From: Burkholderiales bacterium UBA2459
Lineage (GTDB): Bacteria; Pseudomonadota; Gammaproteobacteria; Burkholderiales; Burkholderiaceae_E
Direction: 5' to 3'
Assembly: GCA_002342365.1 (NCBI GenBank)
Contig: DDPV01000039.1
Location: 8,561-37,174, forward strand
DNA length: 28,614 nucleotides
The notes beneath the pieces are model-generated. The model was not told the origin of the DNA. It ran no database searches and saw only the letters and a list, made by a program, of their open reading frames with translations. The position numbers were made by a program, and so were the translations under genes. Below, piece by piece: positions 1 to 7,420 of this stretch. Every line of letters starts with the position of its first letter. Within the stretch, counting starts at the first letter, position 1.

Positions 1-26
1 GGGCTATGTTCACGCCGTTGCGCCAA

Positions 27-425
27 TCAGTGGTCATGTTCGCGTAGTTGCACCACATTGCCTTCGGGATCGCAGACATCAAGCGCTTTGTAGCCGTCGC
101 CTGACCAGACTTCGCCGCAGACAACGCCACCACAAAATTCGGTTGTCCAACGAGCATCAAGCAAGTGCTTGACCTTGAACCAGGGCTTGATGGCTTGTTC
201 TTCGCGGGGTACAGGCGGTGTTTGGATCTGAATGCCGCGGGCGTATTCGGGTGGAATTGCATGCACCACAAGCTCGCCCGCATCCCAGGCGAGGATTTGA
301 TGGGTGGCGTCGGCGTGGACGATCTTTGCAAGCAAGACGCGAGCGTAAAAGCGCGCCACGGTATGAAGTTCTAAAGCGTAGATCACAAAACCGGTTGGTG
401 ATGGCGTTGTCATGTTTATCAGCAT
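27..425 (-). CDS. VOC (glyoxalase/dioxygenase fold) family protein
   Basis: The product has 132 residues and looks like a single vicinal-oxygen-chelate domain. It has the opening pattern GFVIYALELHTVARFYARVL, a central W-F-KV segment, and the typical ending DVCDPEGNVVQLREH, where the Glu/Gln positions near the C-terminus usually help bind metal. Members act as small-molecule lyases, dioxygenases or resistance proteins, and the substrate cannot be read here. An internal ATG at 413 (MTTPSPTG) is an equally good start, because neither start has a clear Shine-Dalgarno sequence. The gene stands alone, divergent from fliG. Confidence 0.75.
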   Translation of the reverse strand: MLINMTTPSPTGFVIYALELHTVARFYARVLLAKIVHADATHQILAWDAGELVVHAIPPEYARGIQIQTPPVPREEQAIKPWFKVKHLLDARWTTEFCGGVVCGEVWSGDGYKALDVCDPEGNVVQLREHDH

Positions 426-525
426 GGAGGCGATATTTCATCCTATTGTAATAGTGTCAAAACCCAGCCTGGGTTTGGCGCGCGATGCGGCGCGATGATC
501 AACCCTTTGCCTTGCTGCGCGCGAA

Positions 526-567
526 GATGGTCCTTGCCTGTACGAGGATGGTTTATGCCTGTCCGAG
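526..567. repeat. Two tandem 21-bp repeats upstream of fliG
   Basis: Two head-to-tail units run from 526 to 546 and from 547 to 567. Both begin GATGGT and share the cores TGCCTGT and CGAG, matching at 17 of 21 positions. The 21-bp period is about two helical turns, so a protein could bind both on one DNA face. They lie in the 290-bp divergent region between the VOC gene and fliG. No function is known; I saw no convincing sigma70 promoter nearby. Confidence 0.5.
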
Positions 568-714
568 GACGCTAAACAGCGCGCTGGCTATATTCACGAA
601 ATCAGAGTAGCCTTGAGGCCCTCGCGTTAACTTCTATGCGGGTTATTGCGCCGCGCTGCTGACAGGCGCCAGGTGCCCCATCGTCTACGCGATCAATGCC
701 CTTGGAGTGCATTC

Positions 715-1809
715 ATGGCCGAAGAAGAACCAAAAGTCGAGCGGCCAAAGTCACTCGCTGAGCAAATCAAAGAGGGTGCGAAGTCGGCTGGCAAGGCTCC
801 GATGAGCTTTGAGGATCTAGACGGTGCGTCCAAGGCGGCGGTTGTCTTGCTCTCAGTTGGCGCTGAAGTGGCCGCCGATGTGCTACGGCAGGTCACCCCG
901 ATTGAGGTTCAACGCATCTCGAGCAAGATGGCGATCGTGCGTGCCCTGAACCGCGACATGCTCTTGCAGGTGTTGCGTGACTTCAAAGAGGCCACGATCA
1001 GCAACGCTCAGGTTGCCTTCGACACCGACTCCTTCATGCAAAACATGTTGCAAAAGGCGCTTGGCTCGGAGGGCGCATCGGACTTGCTTGGCAAACTCGA
1101 GGCAGCGATCGACATGTCGGGGCTTGATGCCCTGAAGCGCCTTGACGCTGACGTTGCCTTTGAAATTTTGAAAAACGAGCATCCACAGGTTCTGGCAACG
1201 ATTCTCACCTTTTACGAACCGCCCCAGGCTTCTGGCTTGCTCAAGCTTTTCCCGGCGGAGATTCGCAACGAGGTTGTCTTGCGCGTTGCCTTGCTTGAGA
1301 AGGTTCAGCCGGCAGCGTTGAAGGAACTCAACGAGACCATGATGAATATTGGAGCGCAAGACACCAAGCGCTCCAATGTGGGTGGTGTGATCCCGACTGC
1401 GGAAATTCTCAACCTCTTATCGGGTGGCATGGATATGGAGGCGATCGGCAAGATTCGCGAACACGACACCGCGCTTGCCGATGCGATTGTCGAGAAGATG
1501 TTCACCTTTGAAGATCTTATTGAGCTTGACGACAAGGCAATTCAGACGCTCATGCTCGAAATCGCTCAGGATCTGCTCGTGGTCGCACTCAAAGGTGCCT
1601 CGCCAAAGCTTCGCGAGAAGATTTTCAAAAACATGGCCAAACGCGCGGCCGACACGGTGCGCGAGGATCTCGCTGCGCGCGGTCCGATGAAAGTTGCCGA
1701 TGTCGAGGATGCACAAAAGCAGATTCTCATCACCGGTCGCATGCTGCACCAGGAAGGTCGTATTATCATGGAGCGCAAGAAAGAGGGTGGTGACGCAGGG
1801 TTCTTGTAG
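715..1809 (+). CDS. fliG: Flagellar motor switch protein FliG
   Basis: FliG is the C-ring protein that couples stator force to rotor torque and links the MS ring (FliF) to FliM. The 364-residue product carries an N-terminal charged tail of about 35 residues (MAEEEPKVERPKSLAEQ...), then FliG_N, a middle domain with the EHPQ motif at residue 155, and a C-terminal domain with MFTFEDLIELDD and the torque-helix pattern KRAADTVREDLAARGP, where the conserved charged residues are kept. The usual length is about 330-340 residues, so the N-terminal tail is extra. The start at 715 is chosen over an upstream in-frame TTG because GGAG at 704-707 is well spaced. No other flagellar gene is nearby. The gene ends 2 nt before the next one. 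Confidence 0.95.
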   Translation: MAEEEPKVERPKSLAEQIKEGAKSAGKAPMSFEDLDGASKAAVVLLSVGAEVAADVLRQVTPIEVQRISSKMAIVRALNRDMLLQVLRDFKEATISNAQVAFDTDSFMQNMLQKALGSEGASDLLGKLEAAIDMSGLDALKRLDADVAFEILKNEHPQVLATILTFYEPPQASGLLKLFPAEIRNEVVLRVALLEKVQPAALKELNETMMNIGAQDTKRSNVGGVIPTAEILNLLSGGMDMEAIGKIREHDTALADAIVEKMFTFEDLIELDDKAIQTLMLEIAQDLLVVALKGASPKLREKIFKNMAKRAADTVREDLAARGPMKVADVEDAQKQILITGRMLHQEGRIIMERKKEGGDAGFL

Positions 1810-1811
1810 AC

Positions 1812-2255
1812 ATGACAACGATGCGCCAACGTGCTGCCGAGGGTTTACAAGTCGGCGACCGGTTTACGATTTCGCGAAGCTTTACAGCAGATGACATCGC
1901 TCTTTTTGCGCAGTTATCGAGGGACCACAACCCGGTTCATGGTGACGATGGCTATATCGCACTCAAGGGTTTCAAAGCCCCCATTGCCCATGGCTTGCTC
2001 ACAGCAAGTCTTATGACTGAAATCGGCGGACAGATTGGTTGGCTCGCAGCGAGCATGTCACTTCGATTCAAGCGTCCGGTTTATGCCGGCGAAATGCTTC
2101 ACTGTGAATGGTTGATTGCCGAGATTGATGAGCGCAGACGGGCAAAGGCCATAATTCATGTCACGAACCCTGACGGTTTGACGGTGCTCGAGGCCGAAAG
2201 CACCGGCGTGCTGCCGAACGAAGCCGAACGCGAGCGACTTAAGGCTTTACTTTGA
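1812..2255 (+). CDS. MaoC-type hot-dog (R)-specific enoyl-CoA hydratase
   Basis: This 147-residue protein matches single-domain PhaJ/MaoC hydratases, which hydrate trans-2-enoyl-CoA to (R)-3-hydroxyacyl-CoA. The hydratase signature FAQLSRDHNPVH contains the expected catalytic pair Asp38 and His43, followed by the segment FKAPIAHGLLTASL. Length and motif order are normal for the family. It begins 2 nt after the fliG stop codon, so the two genes are almost certainly cotranscribed, an unexpected pairing with no obvious functional link. A supply role for polyhydroxyalkanoate or fatty-acid metabolism is known for the family; the specific substrate here is not visible. An in-frame ATG three codons downstream is an alternative start. 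Confidence 0.88.
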   Translation: MTTMRQRAAEGLQVGDRFTISRSFTADDIALFAQLSRDHNPVHGDDGYIALKGFKAPIAHGLLTASLMTEIGGQIGWLAASMSLRFKRPVYAGEMLHCEWLIAEIDERRRAKAIIHVTNPDGLTVLEAESTGVLPNEAERERLKALL

Positions 2256-2334
2256 TCGATCGTTTGCGGAGTTTTTAAAAGCGTCTGCGATCGCGCTTCA
2301 AAAAAAGCCTATCAAGGCGCGTGTGGAACGACTG

Positions 2335-3348
2335 ATGTTGCAGAACATGCTGGATCCAGCCATCCTCTTCTTTGTTTTTGGCATTTTCGCCGGGGCGATT
2401 CGTTCCAATCTGGAAATCCCCGAAGCGATTGCAAAGTTCCTCTCGCTCTATCTCCTGATGGCACTTGGCCTCAAAGGCGGGTTTGCCTTGGCGCAGTCTG
2501 GGGTGACCGCCGATATTGCGCTCTGCCTGCTTGCGGCTGTTGCGATGGCCATCGTGGTGCCGCTGCTTGCGTTTGGCGGACTCAGCCGCTTTACCGATGG
2601 ATTCAATGCCGCTGCTCTGGCCGCTTCCTATGGTTCGGTCAGTGCGGTGACATTTCTCACAGCGATGCAATACCTGGAACAGAAAAGTTTGCAGTTCGGC
2701 GGCCATATGGCCGTGGCCATGGTGCTCATGGAGTCGCCCGCAATTGTTTTAGCGATGCTTTTTTCCAACCAGGTTCGAAAGCATCCACAGGCTTTGCGCC
2801 TGGCGACCAACAATCCATCGGCAGCAGGTCTGTCGCATGCGGCACAAAGCCCGTCGATCGGCAGCATTTTTCATGAATCGTTTACCAACGGCGCGCACTT
2901 GCTCTTGCTTGGCGCGATGCTTGTGGGTCTTGTCAGCGGCGAGGAGGGTAAGGCGGTTATGCAGCCGTTTTCGGGCGATCTCTTCAAGGGCATGCTTTCA
3001 TTTTTCTTGCTGGATATGGGATTGGTCGTTGCAAGGAGTTTCCGGGGCGCACTGAGCGCATCGCCTGCTTTGCTTGCCTACGCCATCGTTGCGCCCTTTG
3101 TTCATGCGGCGCTCGCGCTCGGACTGTCCATGCTCCTGGGCTTGGCGCTTGCCGACGCCGTGCTCTTGATGGTTTTATCGGCCAGCGCCTCATACATCGT
3201 GGTGCCGGCAGTCCTGCGCTACGCCATTCCAGAGGCAAATCCGGCGCTGTATTTGGGCTTGAGCCTGGGCATCACGTTTCCGTTAAATATTTTATTCGGC
3301 ATACCGCTCTACACCTTTGCTGCAAAAGCGGCTTATTCAATCGCTTGA
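2335..3348 (+). CDS. SbtA-like sodium-dependent bicarbonate transporter family permease
   Basis: The 337-residue protein is strongly hydrophobic, with about ten membrane segments arranged as two halves. It opens with MLQNMLDPAILFFVFGIFAG and contains the glycine/serine-rich segment AALAASYGSVSAVTFLTA typical of the SbtA/DUF897 family. Cyanobacterial SbtA imports bicarbonate with sodium; proteobacterial members are common, but their substrate is less certain. No PII-like sbtB gene is adjacent. I start at ATG 2335 because GGA at 2325-2327 is correctly spaced; an in-frame GTG at 2323 and an ATG at 2347 are alternatives. It follows the MaoC gene by 79 bp. Confidence 0.82.
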   Translation: MLQNMLDPAILFFVFGIFAGAIRSNLEIPEAIAKFLSLYLLMALGLKGGFALAQSGVTADIALCLLAAVAMAIVVPLLAFGGLSRFTDGFNAAALAASYGSVSAVTFLTAMQYLEQKSLQFGGHMAVAMVLMESPAIVLAMLFSNQVRKHPQALRLATNNPSAAGLSHAAQSPSIGSIFHESFTNGAHLLLLGAMLVGLVSGEEGKAVMQPFSGDLFKGMLSFFLLDMGLVVARSFRGALSASPALLAYAIVAPFVHAALALGLSMLLGLALADAVLLMVLSASASYIVVPAVLRYAIPEANPALYLGLSLGITFPLNILFGIPLYTFAAKAAYSIA

Positions 3349-3446
3349 CAGCCTTTGGGGTGAGGAATCTTCGCTGGGGTCTTCGTTGCCCGAATGCTCG
3401 CGTATCGAATATAGTCACGCTCTGCGAAAACTTATCGAGTAAGCTG

Positions 3447-4118
3447 ATGAACGCTGATGAGCCGTTGACCGTTTGCAAGCCCTTTACACGCCGATCTGCG
3501 CTGAGTGTGGGGGCCTGTTTTGCGCTTGTCGCAAGCGGCGGCGGGGCAAGTGGCCTGTTTGCGCAGACCCGCGAGCCGCTCAAGATCAAAGGCCAGGTCA
3601 AAGTTGACGGCAAACCGATCGCCTCACAGCAGCAGATTCGGAGCGGTCAGTCAGTCACGGTGTCACCAGGTGGCAGTGTTGCCTTTGCAGTGGGTGATGA
3701 TGCTTTTATTTTGAAAGGCCAGGAGCGTGGCGCCAATCTTCATATCGAAGGTAAAGCCTCAAGCGTGGACCAATTGCGCCTGGTGAGCGGTGGTTTGGTT
3801 GCTGCCTTTGGCAAGGGCGCAGAACGCAAAATTGTCACAACCAGCGCAACGCTGGGTATCCGCGGCACCGGTTGTTATGTGGAATCGCAGCGTCATCGCA
3901 GCTATATCTGCTACTGCTACGGCAGCTTTGCCTTTGTATCCCGGGATGACCAATCGATCCAGGAAACATTCGATGCGACCTACCACGACGCTGGTCGTTA
4001 CCTGTTGCGCTGGCCGTCCCCTCGCATTGTTCCAGCCGGCGGGCTAGGGCACGATGATGATGACTTGATCCTCGCTGAGAGCCTGGTCGGCCGTAAACCA
4101 CCCTTTTTGAAGACTTGA
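3447..4118 (+). CDS. Exported FecR-domain protein
   Basis: The 223-residue product has a Tat-like or Sec signal (TRRSALSVGACFALVASGGG, then a likely cut after GLFAQ) followed by a FecR-type beta domain. That domain shows QIRSGQSVTVSPGGSVAFAVGDDAF and the characteristic TSATLGIRGTGCYVE segment. A cysteine cluster YICYCYG follows. FecR domains act as periplasmic sensing or scaffold modules. The start at 3447 has GAGTAAG just upstream, whereas the longer open frame lacks signal-like sequence. The stop overlaps the TTG start of the cyclase gene (TTGA), so the two proteins are probably made together and may form one envelope signalling pair. Confidence 0.82.
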   Translation: MNADEPLTVCKPFTRRSALSVGACFALVASGGGASGLFAQTREPLKIKGQVKVDGKPIASQQQIRSGQSVTVSPGGSVAFAVGDDAFILKGQERGANLHIEGKASSVDQLRLVSGGLVAAFGKGAERKIVTTSATLGIRGTGCYVESQRHRSYICYCYGSFAFVSRDDQSIQETFDATYHDAGRYLLRWPSPRIVPAGGLGHDDDDLILAESLVGRKPPFLKT

Positions 4119-6295
4119 ATGGTCTAAAGCTTGTGTGGCGCGCGCTCAGCGCCGCAAGGCCGTTCTCGGTGGGGGTGATGATCACGGTTTATCTGATGGT
4201 CTCAGCTCACGTGCTGCAGCTTATGCCCAATGGCTTTTTGCAGGTACTTGAGGGTTATGTTTATAACGAGCGGGTTCGCTTGCTTCCGCCTCAGCCGCAG
4301 ATCGATCCGGTGGTTATTGTGGATATCGATGAGCAAAGCCTTGCCGAATTGGGTCGTTGGCCCTGGAGCAGAATCAAACTTGCAGCGCTGATCGATCGCC
4401 TTTTTGAGCACTACCAGATTCACACGCTGGGACTCGATATGGTACTCGTTGAGTCCGAATCACCAGCCGCTGATGCGGCACTCATCAAGGCGGTTGAAGG
4501 CCGGCGCGTGGTGGTGGCCTATCATTTTGTTTCGCCAGGCGGCGCTCCCCATGAGAGCCCGGGCCTGCTTCCAGAGCCAGATCTGTCGCTGCAAAGTATC
4601 GCAAATCGTTATAGTTTTCCGATAGATGGAGAGGGGTCTCCCGGTGTTCTTGCGGGTTTGCTCAGCGCAGCAGCTGATGCAGGCCATATCAATCCACATC
4701 TTGATCACGACGGTGTGACCCGTCGGGTTCCGGCACTGATTGCCTGGGCTGAGGGTCTTTACACGACTTTGTCGGTTGCGGTGGTGCGTGCTGCGATGGG
4801 TGGTGCTGCGATGCAAGCCGATCGGATCAACGAACGCCTGCCGGGTGCGGCGATCGAATGGCTTGAGTTGCTCAACCTGAATCAGACGCTTGCGATTCCG
4901 GTGGACCGCGAACTGATGATGCAGATTCCTTTTCGCGGCGCAGCAGCCAGGTTTTCCTATGTGTCTGCGCGCGATGTGCTGAGCGGGCAGGCAGATCCGA
5001 AGCTGCTTGGCGGAAAGATCGTCTTGCTCGGAACCACCGCCCCGGGTTTGTTTGATCTTCGAAACACGCCGGTCTCACCCGCATTTCCGGGCGTTGAAGT
5101 TCATGCAAATGCTGTCTCAGCGATCCTGAATCGACAGTTACTGCACCAGCCAGCATGGATCGACGCATGGCAGTTGATCGTTCTTGCGCTGGTGATGCTG
5201 TTGGCATTGATCGTGATGGGTTATGCAACGCCGATGTGGGCCTTTCTCGGTATGTTGCTCATCGTGGCGTCGCTCGTTGGGCTCAACCTGTATTGGTGGA
5301 CATCGAAATTTTGGGTCGTACCCCTGGCGCCTACCCTTTTTGGGATTTTTGCGGGCGTGGGTGCAGCGCTGTTGGAGCGATGGGCGGGTGCCTTGCGACG
5401 ATCGCGCCGGGTTGAAACTACCTTTGCCCGTTATGTTCCCAAAGAAGTCGCACGCCGCCTTGCCAATGATCCCGACAAGGACTTGATGGCTGCGCGTGAG
5501 CACCATGTAGCCATCATGTTTACCGATATTGCGGGCTTTACCACATTGGCAAGAACGCTGAGTCCGCAGCAGATCGCGCAACTTTTGCGCGAGGTCCTCA
5601 CCGCCCTGAGTGCGATGATTCATCAGCATGAGGGAACGATCGATAAATATATCGGTGATGCGATCATGGCGTTTTGGGGTGCGCCGCTTCAAGTACGACA
5701 TCCCGAACAGCAGGCACTGGCTGCTGCGCTTGCGATGGTGAATCGTCTTGCGGATTTGCAACAGGATTTAAGCGCACGTCATCTGCCTCGCATCATGATC
5801 GGTATTGGTATTCATAGCGGTATGGCCTATGTCGGCGACATGGGATCGAGTTTTCGCAGCACCTATACCGCCATTGGCGATAACGTCAATCTTGCAGCGC
5901 GCGTGGAGGGGCTCACACGTGTCTATGGGCTATCGGTTCTGGTGACCGAAAAGGTCAAACAGTCATGTGAAGCGGATTTTCTCTTCCGATTTGTCGATCG
6001 CGTGGTGGTCAAGGGCTACGATGAAAGTATTGCGATTTACGAACCCTTGCAAGCTTGCGCAGCGATGAGCAGCGCCGAACGGGATAAGCACGAGGTGATG
6101 ATCGAGCAATGGGATGAAGCCTATCGTTATTATCAACAAGGCGATTGGGATGAAGCACGCTTGGCGATGCTGAGGCTTTTTGCACACCCGCGTCTTGGTA
6201 CCGGTGCCCGGGCTTTACTGCAGCGTATTGAGACGCTTGAAGCCAACCCACCGCCACGCGGATGGAACGGCGTATGGACGATGGATGCGAAGTGA
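4115..6295 (+). CDS. CHASE2-domain class III adenylate/guanylate cyclase
   Basis: This 726-residue membrane protein has an N-terminal membrane segment (about 18-40), a periplasmic CHASE2 sensor (about 50-330, with PVVIVDIDEQSLAELGRWPW and DVLSGQ), three further membrane segments (about 345-425), and a class III nucleotide cyclase domain (about 455-640). Metal-binding Asp471 (MFTDIAGFTTLA) and Asp515 (IGDAIMAFWGAP) are present, as is the later IGDNVNLAARVEG segment, so catalysis to cAMP or cGMP is likely. A tail of about 80 residues follows. The TTG start at 4115 overlaps the FecR stop; ATG at 4178 is an alternative that would leave the first membrane segment almost at the N-terminus. Confidence 0.9.
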   Translation: MNGLKLVWRALSAARPFSVGVMITVYLMVSAHVLQLMPNGFLQVLEGYVYNERVRLLPPQPQIDPVVIVDIDEQSLAELGRWPWSRIKLAALIDRLFEHYQIHTLGLDMVLVESESPAADAALIKAVEGRRVVVAYHFVSPGGAPHESPGLLPEPDLSLQSIANRYSFPIDGEGSPGVLAGLLSAAADAGHINPHLDHDGVTRRVPALIAWAEGLYTTLSVAVVRAAMGGAAMQADRINERLPGAAIEWLELLNLNQTLAIPVDRELMMQIPFRGAAARFSYVSARDVLSGQADPKLLGGKIVLLGTTAPGLFDLRNTPVSPAFPGVEVHANAVSAILNRQLLHQPAWIDAWQLIVLALVMLLALIVMGYATPMWAFLGMLLIVASLVGLNLYWWTSKFWVVPLAPTLFGIFAGVGAALLERWAGALRRSRRVETTFARYVPKEVARRLANDPDKDLMAAREHHVAIMFTDIAGFTTLARTLSPQQIAQLLREVLTALSAMIHQHEGTIDKYIGDAIMAFWGAPLQVRHPEQQALAAALAMVNRLADLQQDLSARHLPRIMIGIGIHSGMAYVGDMGSSFRSTYTAIGDNVNLAARVEGLTRVYGLSVLVTEKVKQSCEADFLFRFVDRVVVKGYDESIAIYEPLQACAAMSSAERDKHEVMIEQWDEAYRYYQQGDWDEARLAMLRLFAHPRLGTGARALLQRIETLEANPPPRGWNGVWTMDAK

Positions 6296-6310
6296 GGCGA
6301 TTCGATATTG

Positions 6311-6862
6311 ATGGAGCGATTGCAAACACCTGAGGCGATTCGTCAACGGATTTGGCAAGAGCTGGTCCGCTCGAGCCGGGACCGCCATCACGCATGGCGA
6401 ACACCCGCCTTGGCAACGCTTGGGCCGGATCAGCGGCCTGATGCAAGAACCGTTGTGCTGCGGCATGTGGACGAGGCGGCAGAACGATTGGAAATTTATA
6501 CCGATATGCGCAGCCCCAAGCGGGCCGCCTTGGAGCAAGCACCCTGGGCGCTTTTTTTGTTCTGGAGCCACCGCTTGCGCTGGCAGTTGCGGGTGTCGGT
6601 TCGGGTCTCCGTGATCGACACCGGGCCTCGGGTGGAGCAGCTGTGGTCACAGGTGAAAAACACATCGGCTGCAGCAGACTACCTGAGCCCTAATCCCCCC
6701 GGGTCTGCGCTTGAGGCCTGTACCCAAGTAGAAGCGCCCGCCAGACATTGGTTTGGCATCATCGATGCACAAGTCTGCGAAATCGACTGGCTCGAGTTGG
6801 GTTCAGTCGAACACAGGCGGGCCCGTCTCACCCGCGACAGCTGGCAATGGCTCAACCCCTGA
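6311..6862 (+). CDS. PNPOx-like FMN-binding flavoprotein
   Basis: The 183-residue protein has the split-barrel pattern of pyridoxamine-phosphate-oxidase-like proteins: PALATLGPDQRPDARTVVLR, then LEIYTDMRSPKRAALEQAP, WALFLFWSHRLRWQLRV, and a C-terminal part with a conserved W near the end. This resembles the Alr4036-type subgroup rather than true PdxH, because the characteristic PdxH C-terminal signature is not seen. Family members bind FMN and may reduce small substrates. A TTG immediately before the ATG is another possible start. It lies 15 bp after the cyclase gene and may be cotranscribed with it. Confidence 0.75.
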   Translation: MERLQTPEAIRQRIWQELVRSSRDRHHAWRTPALATLGPDQRPDARTVVLRHVDEAAERLEIYTDMRSPKRAALEQAPWALFLFWSHRLRWQLRVSVRVSVIDTGPRVEQLWSQVKNTSAAADYLSPNPPGSALEACTQVEAPARHWFGIIDAQVCEIDWLELGSVEHRRARLTRDSWQWLNP

Positions 6863-6888
6863 GCGCTCACCCTGCTTTCAAGGGGTTG
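6853..6888. terminator. Candidate terminator hairpin between convergent genes
   Basis: CAACCCCT (6853-6860) pairs perfectly with AGGGGTTG (6881-6888) across a 20-nt loop that itself contains GAGCGCTC. It sits at the meeting point of two convergent genes. There is no U-run, so it is not a textbook intrinsic terminator. The left arm overlaps the end of the flavoprotein gene. Confidence 0.3.
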
Positions 6889-6903
6889 GGTGATGATCGA
6901 CTG

Positions 6904-7212
6904 CTAGGTCGACTCGCTCGGTACGAAACGCGACTCGAGCCGTTCACGCGCTTGTTGCAGGGCTTTTTCAAAGGCCCGTGTGGTCATGGCGTCCTGCGAG
7001 CATACTTCGAGCAATTCATTGCCTGAAAGACGAAGCCGGATTTGACACTCGGACTGTAAACCGCCCGAATCCAAGGCAACGCTGCCGGTTGCAATTTGAA
7101 CCGCGTGGATGATGTCCTCAAAGGGCCCGAGTCGATTTAACACCCGCACCCGTGAGTGCTTCAAACCAGCAACGCCAAAAGCTTGGGCCGCTTGTTGAAT
7201 CACGATCTGCAT
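6904..7212 (-). CDS. HPF/RaiA-like ribosome-associated protein
   Basis: The 102-residue product resembles short hibernation-promoting factors: it starts MQIVIQQA, has a middle strand with ECQIRLRLSGNELLEV, and ends with a helix of the type AFEKALQQARERLESR. Short HPF/RaiA proteins bind the 30S decoding site and silence or dimerise ribosomes in slow growth. The match is to fold pattern rather than to a strong motif, so the role is an inference. The ATG at 7212 is preceded by AGGAG with 5-nt spacing, which decides against the GTG at 7218. It is not next to rpoN, the common location of hpf, and is divergent from a MerR-type regulator. Confidence 0.6.
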   Translation of the reverse strand: MQIVIQQAAQAFGVAGLKHSRVRVLNRLGPFEDIIHAVQIATGSVALDSGGLQSECQIRLRLSGNELLEVCSQDAMTTRAFEKALQQARERLESRFVPSEST

Positions 7213-7302
7213 GGTCACTCCTAAGATAAACGCGAAATTGGGGTATTCCGCACAAGAAGACTACTCTTGCATGGTCGAGGATCGGCTTAACACCCTCAGT
7301 GC

Positions 7303-7333
7303 TGCATAAGTTTTGTGATGCAAAACTTATGCA
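7303..7333. promoter_or_regulatory. Perfect 13-bp inverted repeat, likely operator
   Basis: TGCATAAGTTTTG (7303-7315) is exactly repeated in inverse at 7321-7333 with a 5-bp spacer TGATG. A direct repeat ATGCAAA (7318-7324 and 7329-7335) with 11-bp spacing overlaps the right arm. There is no U-run, and the site lies between the divergent HPF-like and MerR-type genes, so a protein-binding operator is more likely than a terminator. MerR autoregulation is the simplest reading. Confidence 0.7.
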
Positions 7334-7420
7334 AACAGGTAGGCTTCGAATGATGCTGCGTCGCGACGCCGTCAAAGGGCGCACAGCAGGGCGCAACCGA
7401 TCAACACAAAGGGGCAGGCA

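Noticed and set aside
5138..5761. Long minus-strand frame inside the cyclase gene
   Set aside because: It is opposite well-conserved cyclase and membrane sequence and has no recognisable motif.
6009..6665. Minus-strand frame across the cyclase and flavoprotein junction
   Set aside because: It overlaps two well-supported genes on the other strand and lacks any motif.
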